A DNA stretch of 64,000 bases from CAWJPW01 sp963844845 (GTDB lineage: Bacteria > Acidobacteriota > Thermoanaerobaculia > Thermoanaerobaculales > Sulfomarinibacteraceae). The stretch is taken from contig CAWJPW010000010.1 in assembly GCA_963844845.1 (NCBI GenBank), forward strand, positions 348,278-412,277. Reading direction: 5' to 3'. How positions within the stretch are numbered: position 1 is the stretch's first letter; each line of letters begins with the position of its first letter. Shown in pieces: positions 50,648-61,101 of this stretch. A model generated the notes under the pieces. That model searched no databases, was not told the DNA's origin, and was given only the letters and a program-made list of their open reading frames with translations. The translations under genes were made by a program, and so were the position numbers.

Positions 50648-51469
50648 ATGCCGGAGCTGCCCGAGGTCGAGACCGTGCGCCGCGCCCTCGCGGAGCACGT
50701 GATCGGCCGCCGGGTGACCGGCGTCGAGGGCGAGCCGGTGGCGATGCGCCGGCCGCTGGACCCACCGAACCTCCACCGGGCTCTCGCCGGGCGCACCCTG
50801 CTCGAGCCGCGCCGCCGCGGCAAGTACCTGCTCATGGACATCGCCGGCGGCGGCAGCCTGCTCGTCCACCTGGGCATGAGCGGTCGCCTCCTGCTCACTC
50901 CCGCCGCCGCAGCGCTGGCGCCCCACACCCACCTGGTACTGGCCCTCGACGACGGCCGCCACCTGCGCCTGGTGGACCCTCGCCGTTTCGGCCTGGCGGT
51001 GTGGCTGCCCCCCGGCGCCGAGGCCGCCGACCCGGCCCTCGCCCGCCTCGGCCCCGAGCCCCTCGACCCCGGCTTGGCCGCCGTCCTGCCGCCCCGGCTG
51101 CGGGCATCGGCATCGGCGGTGAAGGCGCTCCTCCTCGACCAGCGGGTCGTGGCGGGGGTCGGCAACATCTACGCTGCCGAGGCCTTGTGGCGCGCCGGCA
51201 TCCGCCCGTCACGGCGCGGCCGAGACACCGCGGTGCGCCGCCTCGAAGCCCTCGCCCGGGCGGTCCAGGAGGTCCTCGCCGAGGCCATCGCACAGGGCGG
51301 CACGACGATCCGCGACTTCGCCGCGCCCTCCGGCTGGCCCGGCTACTTCGCCGTCCACCTCGCCGCTTACGGCCGCGAGGGTCTGCCCTGCCGCCGCTGT
51401 GGGACGCTCCTGCGCCTCACGGTCCTCGGCGGAAGGGCAACGGCATGGTGCCCCAGGTGCCAGAGGTAG
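50648..51469 (+). CDS. mutM: formamidopyrimidine-DNA glycosylase
   Basis: The protein has 273 residues. It starts with the catalytic MPELPEVETVRR (Pro2, Glu3), followed by RGKYLL (Lys), HLGMSGRL, the helix-two-turn-helix VVAGVGNIYAAEALWRAGI and the C-terminal zinc finger CRRCG...WCPRC. It excises 8-oxoguanine. Start is fixed by the family's N-terminal Pro. It forms a base-excision-repair set with xth and nth on this window. The SD position is occupied by heptamer tract H6. Confidence 0.96.
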   Translation: MPELPEVETVRRALAEHVIGRRVTGVEGEPVAMRRPLDPPNLHRALAGRTLLEPRRRGKYLLMDIAGGGSLLVHLGMSGRLLLTPAAAALAPHTHLVLALDDGRHLRLVDPRRFGLAVWLPPGAEAADPALARLGPEPLDPGLAAVLPPRLRASASAVKALLLDQRVVAGVGNIYAAEALWRAGIRPSRRGRDTAVRRLEALARAVQEVLAEAIAQGGTTIRDFAAPSGWPGYFAVHLAAYGREGLPCRRCGTLLRLTVLGGRATAWCPRCQR

Positions 51470-51638
51470 GCCGCCCGCGTGTCTCGCCGATCTCCTGCCA
51501 CGACCGCAGCTGCACCTGGCATCGCGGTGGTCGCGGTCCTGCGCGGAGTCGAGTCACTGCCGCCCTTGACAGGGCAAGAGCCCGAGGTCGCTGTGTTGGT
51601 GACGCTTCAGTGGCGATTGGTCCTCATCCGGTGTCCCC

Positions 51639-51800
51639 TAGTGTCCTGTTTGGGAAGTCCTATGTGCTACTCGCCCAGCCAGCGTGGCTTCGGGCAAGGC
51701 GCGACGACGAAGTCCTAGCAACGCTACTTCGAGGAGGAGCAACGCAGTCAGGGGCCGCAGAGACATGCGAAGAGTCCATTGGGATTTGCCAAACAGGACC

Positions 51801-51803
<3 letters not shown>
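51639..51803. mobile_element. 165 bp MITE-like element, copy 1
   Basis: TA-flanked element with imperfect terminal inverted repeats GTGTCCTGTTTGG at the left and CCAAACAGGACCC at the right. It is 165 bases including the TA ends, exactly as copy 2. No open frame encodes a transposase, so it is non-autonomous. Its right end supplies the stop codon of the AGCS gene. The rest of the mutM-AGCS gap (51470-51638) shows no gene. Confidence 0.85.
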
Positions 51804-53555
<1,752 letters not shown>

Positions 53556-53662
53556 CGACCCTCCTCCCGGTTCGGCGTGCGCTGAGTCAGGGGCTCAAGA
53601 CGATCCATGCTAACGGGCGCGTGCCGCCCCCGCAAGCAAGGACGACACGGCCGGGAAGAGGA

Positions 53663-53689
53663 AACGCGCCGCCCCGGGGGCGGCGCGTT
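53663..53689 (-). terminator. terminator hairpin downstream of yceI-like gene
   Basis: AACGCGCCGCCCC and GGGGCGGCGCGTT form a 12-13 bp stem, followed on the minus strand by TTCC. It lies 23 bases past the stop of the YceI gene. Confidence 0.7.
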
Positions 53690-53711
53690 GCGAGGTCGGT
53701 CCGGGCCCGGC

Positions 53712-54341
53712 TCAGGAGGCCTTCTTTCCCTCCTGCGCGGCCGGCTTCTCGATGGGCGCCGCGGCCTCCACGTCGAGGTCGATCTGCACGTCGTCCCCCA
53801 CCACCAGGCCGCCGGTGTCCAGCGTCTTGTTCCAGCTCACGCCGAAGTCCTGGCGGTTGATGGTGATGGGCTCAGCCTCGATACCGATGCGCCGGTTGCC
53901 CCACGGATCCGTGATGGGGCCGTTGACGGTAAACGGGATCGTCACCGGCTTCGAGACACCACGGATGGTGAGGGTGCCGTGCGCCAACCAGCGGTCGCCG
54001 GCACGCTCCACCTTGGTGCTCACGAAGGTGATGTCCGGGTACTTCTCGGCATCGAGGAAGTCCGCCGAGCGCAGGTGCGCGTCGCGCTTGTCGTTTCGGG
54101 TGTCGATGCTGGCGGCGTCGATGCGCACCTTCACCAACGACCGCTCGGGGTGCTCGGGCGCGTACTCAATGGTGCCCTCCACCGTGCGGAAGAACCCCTT
54201 CACCTTGGAGATCACCATGTGGGTCGCGGTGAACTGCACGGTGCTGTGGACCGTGTCGATGGTGTACTGCTCGGCCGCGCCCGCCGGCAGCGCCAGCAGC
54301 GCCGCCAGGCCCGCTCCGGCCAGGAATCGTCCAATACGCAT
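53712..54341 (-). CDS. YceI-family periplasmic lipid-binding-like protein
   Basis: The protein has 209 residues with a signal peptide (to about GAA, residue 22) and the YceI lipocalin-like barrel: YTIDTVHSTVQFTATHMVIS, FRTVEGTIEY, DAEKYPDITFVST, NRQDFGVSWNKTLDTGGLVVGD. YceI proteins bind isoprenoids or polyprenyls and are induced by stress. Followed by a strong terminator; it lies downstream of marR and pirin on the same strand. Confidence 0.9.
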   Translation of the reverse strand: MRIGRFLAGAGLAALLALPAGAAEQYTIDTVHSTVQFTATHMVISKVKGFFRTVEGTIEYAPEHPERSLVKVRIDAASIDTRNDKRDAHLRSADFLDAEKYPDITFVSTKVERAGDRWLAHGTLTIRGVSKPVTIPFTVNGPITDPWGNRRIGIEAEPITINRQDFGVSWNKTLDTGGLVVGDDVQIDLDVEAAAPIEKPAAQEGKKAS

Positions 54342-54369
54342 GTCGATCCTCCTGCTCAGGTCTGCATAC

Positions 54370-54843
54370 TCAGGTTTGTCGGGGTCCGTCGTCTCCGGCC
54401 CGGCCGCGCCCGACGCGCCGTGCCAGCCGGCCCAGCTCCAGCTGCTCCTCGGGGCTCAGCACCCCGAGCTCGTCAACCACGGACTCCACGTGGCGGGGAA
54501 ACACCTCGCGGACCCGCTCGTCTCCCAGGGCTGTCAGCTCCACGGTGACCCGGCGGCGATCAACAGCGTCGCGGTGACGCACCACCAAGCCGTGCCGCTC
54601 CAGGTTGTCCACCACGGTGGTGAGGTTGCCGCTCGACTTGAGGATCTTGCGGGCCAGCTCCACCTGGCACAGCGGCCCGAGGTGGTAGAGCGCCTCCAAC
54701 ACCGCGAACTGGCTGGTGGTGAGCTCGGCCTCGGCCAGACGAGCGGCAAGCCGCGCGGTGAGCGACTCCGCCGCCCGCACGAGCTTCACGTAGGTGCCGA
54801 GGGCGAGGGTCTCCTCGGGCGTCCCCTGATGCCGGGTACCCAT
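54370..54843 (-). CDS. MarR-family transcriptional regulator
   Basis: The protein has 157 residues with a winged helix: LTTSQFAVLEALYHLGPLCQ, ARKILKSSGNLTTVVDNLE (recognition helix), HGLVVRHRDAVDRRRVTVEL (wing). ATG at 54843 has GGGGGAG. It follows the pirin gene by 11 bases and precedes yceI. The palindrome upstream of pirin is its likely operator, so it would regulate its own pirin-marR-yceI unit. Confidence 0.9.
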   Translation of the reverse strand: MGTRHQGTPEETLALGTYVKLVRAAESLTARLAARLAEAELTTSQFAVLEALYHLGPLCQVELARKILKSSGNLTTVVDNLERHGLVVRHRDAVDRRRVTVELTALGDERVREVFPRHVESVVDELGVLSPEEQLELGRLARRVGRGRAGDDGPRQT

Positions 54844-54854
54844 CGCTCCCCCCT

Positions 54855-55547
54855 TCACGCCAGGTCGAAGAGCAACAACTCGTTCGCGGCCACCACACCC
54901 CGAAGGCTCAGCTCGTCCACCTCCGACAGGGCGGCGCCGTCGCCCGGCTCCAGCCGTTGGCCGTTGATCTCGACCACGCCCTCCTCCACCTGCACCCAGA
55001 CGTGGCGCGCGGGGTCGAGGCGGTGGACGAGCTCGTCGTCGCGCCCGAGGCGGGCGCGGTGGATGCTGACGTCCTGATGGACGGTGAGCGAGCCGTCGCG
55101 GCCGTCTGGCGACGCCAGCAGGGTGAGCCCGCCGCCGTCCGCGAACGCCACCTGCTCGTAACCCGGCGCCAGCCCGGCCTCGCCCGGCACGATCCACACC
55201 TGGAGGAAGTGCAGCTCGTCCTCGCGGGAGTGGTTGAGCTCGCTGTGGCGCACCCCGGTGCCAGCGGTCATGCGCTGCACCTCCCCCGCCTGGATGACCG
55301 AGCCGTTGCCCATGCTGTCGCGGTGCTCCATCGCTCCCTCGAGAACGAACGAGAGGATCTCCATCTCGCGGTGCGGGTGCTCACCGAAGCCGGCGCCCGG
55401 CGCCACCCGGTCGTCATTGATCACCCGCAGCGAGTGGAAGCCCATGTGACGGGGGTCCATGTAGCCGCCGAACGAGAACGTGTGACGGCTCAGCAGCCAC
55501 CCCGTGTGAGTGGTGCCGCGGTCGTTGCTGCGTCTCAGCTTGAGCAT
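54855..55547 (-). CDS. pirin family protein
   Basis: The protein has 230 residues, a bicupin. The first cupin carries the metal-binding GFGEHPHREMEILSFVLEG and MTAGTGVRHSELNHS (three His and Glu), the second is degenerate. Pirins are quercetinase-like or redox regulators, often controlled by MarR proteins. ATG at 55547 with GGGGAGGCG is preferred over a start 39 bases earlier, since the family begins LKLRRSNDRG. Confidence 0.9.
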   Translation of the reverse strand: MLKLRRSNDRGTTHTGWLLSRHTFSFGGYMDPRHMGFHSLRVINDDRVAPGAGFGEHPHREMEILSFVLEGAMEHRDSMGNGSVIQAGEVQRMTAGTGVRHSELNHSREDELHFLQVWIVPGEAGLAPGYEQVAFADGGGLTLLASPDGRDGSLTVHQDVSIHRARLGRDDELVHRLDPARHVWVQVEEGVVEINGQRLEPGDGAALSEVDELSLRGVVAANELLLFDLA

Positions 55548-55568
55548 CTCGCCTCCCCGGGCCCGCAC

Positions 55569-55615
55569 TTCGAACCATTCAGACATCGAAACATTCGATA
55601 TCGAAGTAATATTTC
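55569..55615. promoter_or_regulatory. MarR-type operator and divergent promoter region
   Basis: A perfect 12-base palindrome TTCGATATCGAA (55594-55605) lies with additional TCGAA half-sites at about 55570 and 55586. The block is AT-rich and sits between divergent genes (pirin on minus, DUF2155-like on plus). A MarR protein is encoded two genes away in the pirin unit, so this is its probable site. Confidence 0.7.
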
Positions 55616-55682
55616 ACACCGGTACCGGGACCCGCATGGGCTCGCATATACTACTCACGAACGACGACGAAGGAGACCAACC

Positions 55683-56216
55683 ATGCGCCGACTCTCTCTT
55701 CTGGTGCTCGTGCTGTCCCTGGCCGCCTTCGGCTGCGGGCAGTCGTCGCAGCCCGCCCCCGAGGCGGCCGCGACCCCCGTTCCCTCCGCCGGCGAGCCTG
55801 CGGCCGCAGGCGCCGACATGCAGGGTGCCGAGCAGCCGGCCTCCCTGACCCGCTTGGTGAACCTCGATCCCGCCATCCGCGCCGCCTGGTCCGGCGTCGA
55901 GATCAAGGTCATCGACACCACCACCGGCAAGGAGGAGCACTTCTCCGTGCCGCTCGACACCCCCACGCCGCTGGGCGACACCGGCCTGGTGATGGTGGCC
56001 GAGACCTTCGTCCCGGACTTCGAGATGGGCGCCGACGGCATCACCTCGCGCAGTGCAGATCCCAACAACCCCGCGGTGGCGGTGCGCATCACCGAGGAGG
56101 GCAAGCCGGACTACACCGGCTGGCTGTTCGGTGGCATGCCCAAGATCCACCCCTTCCCGCACGAGCGCTACCAGGTGTTGCTGGAGGCCGGAGTTCCCGC
56201 CAAGCCTGCCGAGTAG
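55683..56216 (+). CDS. DUF2155-like secreted lipoprotein
   Basis: The protein has 177 residues. A lipoprotein signal (lipobox LAAFGC, Cys about 19) precedes an Ala/Pro-rich linker and a DUF2155-like beta domain, with AVAVRITEEGKPDYTGWLFG and PFPHERYQVLLEAG. DUF2155 proteins are periplasmic and uncharacterised. ATG at 55683 has GGAG. It is divergent from pirin and may share its operator. Confidence 0.75.
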   Translation: MRRLSLLVLVLSLAAFGCGQSSQPAPEAAATPVPSAGEPAAAGADMQGAEQPASLTRLVNLDPAIRAAWSGVEIKVIDTTTGKEEHFSVPLDTPTPLGDTGLVMVAETFVPDFEMGADGITSRSADPNNPAVAVRITEEGKPDYTGWLFGGMPKIHPFPHERYQVLLEAGVPAKPAE

Positions 56217-56340
56217 GGCGCGCTCCCTTCCTCCGCGGCGCCGAGGCCGGGAAACCCCGGGGCCTCCCGGTGCGTAACTCTGAGGAGCACCCTCGGGCAG
56301 CGAGCGAGCGGCCGGCCAGGGCGGCAGAAGGAGACGCACG

Positions 56341-57324
56341 ATGGCTTCATCGACCAGCGAAGGACCCAGCCCCGTCCGCTACGGCGAGCCCTTGGCCCGT
56401 GGCTGGGAGCGCATGAAGGCGCTGCTCTTCCGCCCCTTCGACCTCGGCCGCTGGTTTGTCATCGCCTTCGGCGCCTGGCTCGCCGGCCTCGGCGACGGCT
56501 GCGGGGGCGGCGGCACCGGAGGCCGCGTCAACGTCGGCCACCCGCGCGACGTCCGCGAGGCGCTGCACGAGATCCCCCACGCCTGGGACCGACTGGCGGC
56601 GCACCTGGTGTGGGCCCCGTTGGTCGTCTTCTTCATCGTCCTGGCCCTCGTCCTGATCGTGCTCGTGCTGTGGCTCAGCTCGCGCGGCAAGTTCGTGTTC
56701 CTCGACAACGTGGTCACCGGCCGCGCCGAAGTGGTGCGGCCGTGGCGCGCTTACGGCCGCCGCGGCGACTCCCTCTTCCTCTGGCGCCTGGGCTTCCTGG
56801 CCGTGGTACTGCTCGCGGTGGCCGCCCTGGCGGTGCTCGTGGTCCTAGCGCTGGCCGGCCCCGGCGCCCTGCGTCTGCTCGCGATGATCCTGGCCAGCGT
56901 CGTACTTCTGGCCGTCGTCGCCGCAGCCGCCTATGTCAAGCTCTTCCTCGACAGCTTCGTGGTCCCCATCATGTACCGCTACGACCTCACCGCCACCGCG
57001 GCGTGGGCGCACTTCCTGCCTTGGCTCTCGGCCAACCCCTGGGCCTTCGTTGCCTACGGCCTCTTCGTCCTCCTCCTCGCCATCGCGGTGGGAGGCGTCG
57101 TGCTCGCCGTCGGCCTGCTCACCTGCTGCATCGGCCTCATCCTCGTCGCCCTCCCCTACGTTGGCACCGTGATCCTACTGCCGCTGCTGGTCACCTACCG
57201 CGCCTTCAGCCTCGAGTTCCTCGGCCAGCTCCACCCCGGCCTGAGGCTGATTCCAGAGCCCGCCGTGGGAGCACCGCCGGCGCAGGTGAGCCGCGAGGAG
57301 CCACCACCGCCCCCGGCCGGGTGA
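56341..57324 (+). CDS. multi-pass membrane protein of unknown function
   Basis: The protein has 327 residues, with a leading hydrophobic helix (about 36-52, interrupted by a Gly-rich GDGCGGGGTGG stretch), then helices at about 95-118, 150-180, 185-205 and 225-280. It resembles, in layout, the DUF7544-type membrane-domain proteins. C-terminal Pro-rich tail. No known function; it follows the DUF2155-like gene with a 124-base gap. Confidence 0.65.
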   Translation: MASSTSEGPSPVRYGEPLARGWERMKALLFRPFDLGRWFVIAFGAWLAGLGDGCGGGGTGGRVNVGHPRDVREALHEIPHAWDRLAAHLVWAPLVVFFIVLALVLIVLVLWLSSRGKFVFLDNVVTGRAEVVRPWRAYGRRGDSLFLWRLGFLAVVLLAVAALAVLVVLALAGPGALRLLAMILASVVLLAVVAAAAYVKLFLDSFVVPIMYRYDLTATAAWAHFLPWLSANPWAFVAYGLFVLLLAIAVGGVVLAVGLLTCCIGLILVALPYVGTVILLPLLVTYRAFSLEFLGQLHPGLRLIPEPAVGAPPAQVSREEPPPPPAG

Positions 57325-57334
57325 CCCGGTGGCG

Positions 57335-57467
57335 TGTTTGGGATGTCCGATGTGACATCCGCACCGCCTGCGTCGCTCCCGGCGGAGGGCGACGGGAGTT
57401 CGCAGCGAGGCCGCCAGGGGCCGCGCTGGCATGCGAGAAGCCCACTGAGACAGTCCCGACAGGGCAC
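57335..57467. mobile_element. decayed copy of the 165 bp MITE-like element
   Basis: The left part (TGTTTGGGATGTCCGATGTG) matches TGTTTGGGAAGTCCTATGTG of the intact copies at 17 of 20 positions. Near the right end GCCAGGGGCCGCG and the end AGTCCCGACAGGGCAC also match. The centre has diverged. It fills most of the 215-base gap after the membrane protein gene. Confidence 0.6.
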
Positions 57468-57539
57468 TGGCGGTCGCCCGCGAAAGAGAACAGCACCCCG
57501 GCCCCCGGATGAGGCTGAGATGCTCCACCGCGGCACAGC

Positions 57540-58250
57540 TCAGCCACGCTCGCGCACGAGGCCGAGCCAGGCGGCATAGATCCTGTCGGCGACCTCATGG
57601 AGTGCCGCCACCCGCTCGTCGAGCCGCTCGCTCATCGCCGCCGCCGACTGCACCGTGGGCGCCGGGTCGTCGAGGGCGCCCGCCGACCTCGCCGCCCACT
57701 CGCGCACCATCGCCGCCGTCATCTCCACGTGGAACTGCAGCCCCAACGCACCACCCACCGCGAACGCCTGGCTCGGGCACGCCTCACTGGCCAGCAACAG
57801 CTCGCCGCCCTCCGGCACCGTGAACGCCTCGCCATGCCAGTGGAACACCTCGAAGCACTCGGGCAGCCTCTCCAACCACGGGCTCGCCATCGCCCCCCTC
57901 ACCCGCGCCACCGGCGCCCAGCCGATCTCCGGCGCCGGCGCCCTGGCGACCACGCCTCCCAGTGCCTTCGCCAACAGCTGTCCGCCCAGACAGTGGCCCA
58001 GCACCGGCACCTCCTGCCCCACCGCCCGCCGGATCAGCTCCACCTCGTCCGCCACCCACCGCAGCGGATCGTTGACGCTCATGGGCCCGCCCATGAACAC
58101 GAGCCCGCCCACGTCGTCCACCCCTGCCGGCACCGGCTCGCCGCGGTCCACCGCCACCACCTCGAAAGGAATCGCTTCCCGCTCGAGCACCTCCGCCAGG
58201 TAGCCCGGTCCCTCGTGTGCCTGGTGCCTGAAGATCCGCAGCCGTCGCAT
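57540..58250 (-). CDS. class I glutamine amidotransferase-like protein (GMP synthase amidotransferase-type)
   Basis: The protein has 236 residues. It shows a glutaminase triad: nucleophile elbow LGHCLGGQLLAKALGG (Cys about 95), His in LQFHVEMT and the following Glu. It starts RIFRHQAHEGPGYL with VFMGGPMSVND, typical of the stand-alone GATase1-like proteins whose synthetase partner is unknown. ATG at 58250 has GGAGG. Monocistronic. Confidence 0.85.
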   Translation of the reverse strand: MRRLRIFRHQAHEGPGYLAEVLEREAIPFEVVAVDRGEPVPAGVDDVGGLVFMGGPMSVNDPLRWVADEVELIRRAVGQEVPVLGHCLGGQLLAKALGGVVARAPAPEIGWAPVARVRGAMASPWLERLPECFEVFHWHGEAFTVPEGGELLLASEACPSQAFAVGGALGLQFHVEMTAAMVREWAARSAGALDDPAPTVQSAAAMSERLDERVAALHEVADRIYAAWLGLVRERG

Positions 58251-58335
58251 CCTGCCTCCCTCGCCCCGGCTCGCCGGAACGCACACACTAACGCGCCGGC
58301 GACCCGAGTCACTTCCCCGGTGCCGCCCGCTCCGC

Positions 58336-58500
58336 TAGTGTCCTGTTTGGGAAGTCCTATGTGCTAGTCGCGCAGCCAGCGTGGTTCCTGGCAAGGCGCG
58401 ACGACGAAGTCGTAGCAACGCTACTTCGAGGAGGAGCAACGCAGCCAGGGGCCGCGATGACAAGCGAATAGTCCATTGGGATTTTCCAAACAGGACACTA
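58336..58500. mobile_element. 165 bp MITE-like element, copy 2
   Basis: 165 bases from TAGTGTCCTGTTTGG to CCAAACAGGACACTA. The ends form a near-perfect terminal inverted repeat of about 13 bases flanked by TA, as for IS630/Tc1-mariner-type insertions. It differs from copy 1 at scattered positions. It lies in the promoter region of adk. Confidence 0.88.
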
Positions 58501-58669
58501 CGCTGGAGGTGGACGCCGCGGGAGCCGGGGCGCCCCGGTCCGCCGCGCCGTCCCGGGAGGAGACCGTGTCCGCGCCGCACAGCCACCCCCCGCACCGCGC
58601 AGCGCGCTATGATGGTCGGGCGAGATATTCATTCTTCTTGCAACTGCATCACTGTCACGAGGAGGGAAC

Positions 58670-59350
58670 ATGCGACTGATCCTGCTTGGCCCGCCCGGGG
58701 CCGGAAAGGGAACCCAGGCCCGGTTCATCTGCGAGGCACACCAGATCCCGCAGATCTCCACCGGCGACATGCTGCGCGCGGCGGTGGCCGCCGGCACCGA
58801 GCTGGGCCGTCAGGCCAAGGCGGTGATGGACTCCGGCGGGCTCGTCTCCGACGAGATCATCATTGGCCTGGTGCGCGAGCGCATCGCCCAGGACGACTGT
58901 TTGCGCGGCTTCCTTTTCGACGGCTTCCCGCGCACCCTCGCCCAGGCCGAGGCGACCCGCGCCGCCGGCGTACCCATCGATGCCGTGGTGGAGATCCAGG
59001 TGCCCGACGACGACATCGTCAGCCGCATGAGCGGCCGGCGTATCCACCCGGCCTCGGGCCGCACCTACCACGTGCGCTTCAATCCGCCCAAGGCCGAGGG
59101 GATCGACGACGTCACCGGCGAGCCCCTCATCCAGCGCGACGACGACCGCGAGGACACGGTGCGGCGCCGGCTCGACGCCTACCACGCCCAGACCGAGGTC
59201 CTGGCCCGCTTCTACCAGGGCCTGGGTGAGCAGGACGACGGCGACGCGCCGGAGTACATCACCGTCGACGGCACCCGCTCCATCGACGGCGTCCGCGACG
59301 CCATCCTCGAGACTCTCGCGGCGATGGGGCCGCGGCCCGCCGCGCTCTGA
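58670..59350 (+). CDS. adk: adenylate kinase
   Basis: The protein has 226 residues. It interconverts ATP+AMP and 2 ADP. Motifs: P-loop LLGPPGAGKGTQA, STGDMLRAAV, FLFDGFPRTLAQAEA with the DGFPR signature, and a full-length lid domain (about 122-160) with RIHPASGRTYHVRFNPPK and no zinc Cys. ATG at 58670 has GAGGGAAC. MITE copy 2 ends about 170 bases upstream and may have modified its promoter. Confidence 0.96.
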   Translation: MRLILLGPPGAGKGTQARFICEAHQIPQISTGDMLRAAVAAGTELGRQAKAVMDSGGLVSDEIIIGLVRERIAQDDCLRGFLFDGFPRTLAQAEATRAAGVPIDAVVEIQVPDDDIVSRMSGRRIHPASGRTYHVRFNPPKAEGIDDVTGEPLIQRDDDREDTVRRRLDAYHAQTEVLARFYQGLGEQDDGDAPEYITVDGTRSIDGVRDAILETLAAMGPRPAAL

Positions 59351-59489
59351 CCCGAGAAGGCGGGCCTTCCGCACGGCGGGCGGCCCGCCGGCCTCACCGC
59401 GAAGGCAGGCGGCTTGCGCTCCACCGGGAGATCCTCGAGCATCGCGGCGCCCGCGTCGTCCGGCACCGGGCCCGGCGAGGTACTTCAGC

Positions 59490-60104
59490 TCAGGCGAGAC
59501 CGGCCGCGCCGAGGGCGAGCTGGCAGGCGCCAAGCCCCGCCAGCACCAGTGCCGAGGCCAGCTGCAGCAGCCGCTGCCCACGCGGACCCAGAAGTCGGGC
59601 GCTGCCCATGGCGGCGATGGTTGCCGCGAAGGTGACCACCATCGTCACGTAGAAGGCCGCCACCAGCGCCACCGCATAGTGCGGGCGGAGGCGCCAGGCG
59701 GCGGCCGCAGTTGGGCCGAGCACCAGGGCCCAGCCGAGGTAGGGGTGGGGGTTGAAGAGGTTGACCAGGGCTGCCTGGAGCAGCGTCCGCGGCGCCTGGG
59801 TCGTATCCTGCGCGACCGACGCGGTGGGCCGGCGCCACTGGCCGAGGGCGGACCACGCCAGGTACAGCAGGAGCACCCCGCCGGCGGCCCGCAGCCCATG
59901 CAGCCAGCCGCCCGAGAGGCGGCCCAGCACCAGCAGAGCCAGCAGCGCGATGGGGCCGTCGCTGAGGAGCGGCGCCAGCGCCGCGGGCAGCGTCCGCCGC
60001 CAGCCGATGGCGGCGACCCGCGAGAGCAGGAAGGCCTGCAGCGGCCCGGGCTGCACCGCCGCCGCGAAGGCGAAGCCGCCGCCGATGAGCAGGTACTTCA
60101 GCAC
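59490..60104 (-). CDS. LysE-family amino-acid exporter-like protein
   Basis: The protein has 204 residues with about six membrane helices. The start (GGGFAFAAAVQPGPLQAFLL) holds the PGP motif of LysE/RhtB exporters; LVNLFNPHPYLGWALV is the second conserved loop. GTG at 60104 begins the fold; an upstream alternative would add residues unlike the family. It is the last conventional gene before the integron array. Confidence 0.82.
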   Translation of the reverse strand: MLKYLLIGGGFAFAAAVQPGPLQAFLLSRVAAIGWRRTLPAALAPLLSDGPIALLALLVLGRLSGGWLHGLRAAGGVLLLYLAWSALGQWRRPTASVAQDTTQAPRTLLQAALVNLFNPHPYLGWALVLGPTAAAAWRLRPHYAVALVAAFYVTMVVTFAATIAAMGSARLLGPRGQRLLQLASALVLAGLGACQLALGAAGLA

Positions 60105-60346
60105 GCGCTCATCGTAGCTCTCCCCGGGGCGGACCACGGGGGCGCGGCACCTGCCTCCGCCATCACATGGGACACGCATCGCGCAGAGTGTGTGACGGAC
60201 GTGGCCGGGTCCTGCGCGTGGAGATCAGCGCCAGCGATGTCGGCTCCTTCACCGTCAGGCGCGTGGTGCACCACTCCGAAGGACGATGCAGCTGCGTGAA
60301 CGTGTGGCGGAAAGCTGACGAGCCATACAGGACGTGCTCAGGTGCC

Positions 60347-60712
60347 TCAACCTCCAATGATGAGCGCAGCCACCGAAAGCGCAGTCAGCAGCGCCGGGAT
60401 CACGACGGCAAGAACGCGAAGGACCCGGATGTGTGGGCCCGTCTTGCCCCGGAGAAGCAGGATCTCCGCAACTGCGAGCACGACGACGAACCCCGTGATC
60501 GGCCAAACGAAGAAGAGGACGCCGATCATCTCCCAGTGTTCGGAGTAGGAGCGACCCTTCCAGACGTCCAGTGTGATGTCGATGGCCACCGCGAGGTAGA
60601 AGAGCCATGACAGGTCAAGGAGATACAGGGCCCACGGCCTCTCCTTGAGCGTGCCGATCAGAAGGCACGCCACCGAGAGAATCACCACCGGAGCGACGAA
60701 GTAGTACGCCAT
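60347..60712 (-). CDS. small membrane protein, probable former integron cassette gene
   Basis: The protein has 121 residues with four predicted membrane helices (about 5-22, 30-48, 65-85, 92-115). Its ATG lies 15 bases from the outer end of attC1, the usual place for a cassette gene. I find no attC on its 3' side, so it may be a cassette trapped at the array's end. The family is unknown. The 240 bases to the LysE gene contain nothing I recognise. Confidence 0.6.
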   Translation of the reverse strand: MAYYFVAPVVILSVACLLIGTLKERPWALYLLDLSWLFYLAVAIDITLDVWKGRSYSEHWEMIGVLFFVWPITGFVVVLAVAEILLLRGKTGPHIRVLRVLAVVIPALLTALSVAALIIGG

Positions 60713-60727
60713 TGTGGGCGCCTGGCG

Positions 60728-60820
60728 GCGTGACGCTGGAGTTCAGCGGGCGCTAACCGCCGCTCGGGCGGGCGGGGGTGAGGCAGCGGCGGTTGCGGTC
60801 CGCTGCACGACTCGTTAGGC
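60728..60820 (-). repeat. attC1 (93 bp), R-prime box degenerate
   Basis: Outer right box GTTAGGC (60814-60820) is intact; the left box reads GCGTGAC (60728-60734), missing the AAC core, so recombination at this side may be lost. The inner arms GCTGGAGTTCAGCGGG and GGTCCGCTGCACGACTC pair as in the other sites. Confidence 0.85.
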
Positions 60821-60877
60821 GTGCGCTTCGAGAATGGTTGCAGAGAGATACCATTTTGGTGTGTAGGGGAGGTGGCC

Positions 60878-61101
60878 ATGGGTACGAGCATCACCGTCAA
60901 GGGGATCCCCGACGAGGTGTACCGACTGCTGAAGTGCTGAGGACTGCGATCGACAGCTGGTGCACGGCATACGGCAGTGAGTTCGTGGTTCGGGCGAAGG
61001 ACCTGGGGGTCAAGCTGGTGACCTTGGACAAGGCGATTCTCGCCGCGTTTCCAGATGTGGCCGAGCCTCTCAGCAAGTACGGCCCTGCGGGCGCCGCCTA
61101 A
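60878..61101 (+). pseudogene. vapBC-like toxin-antitoxin remnant (fused ends of an antitoxin and a PIN toxin)
   Basis: ATG at 60878 with GGGGAGGTG opens a 20-residue piece (MGTSITVKGIPDEVYRLLK) that looks like the N-terminus of a ribbon-helix-helix antitoxin, and stops at TGA 60938-60940. Then, in another frame, comes a PIN-domain C-terminus (YGSEFVVRAKDLGV, LVTLDKAILAAFPDVA) ending at TAA 61099-61101, which lies inside the attC2 box. Most of the antitoxin and the toxin catalytic region are missing, apparently by deletion. Orientation is opposite to the other cassettes. Confidence 0.7.
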
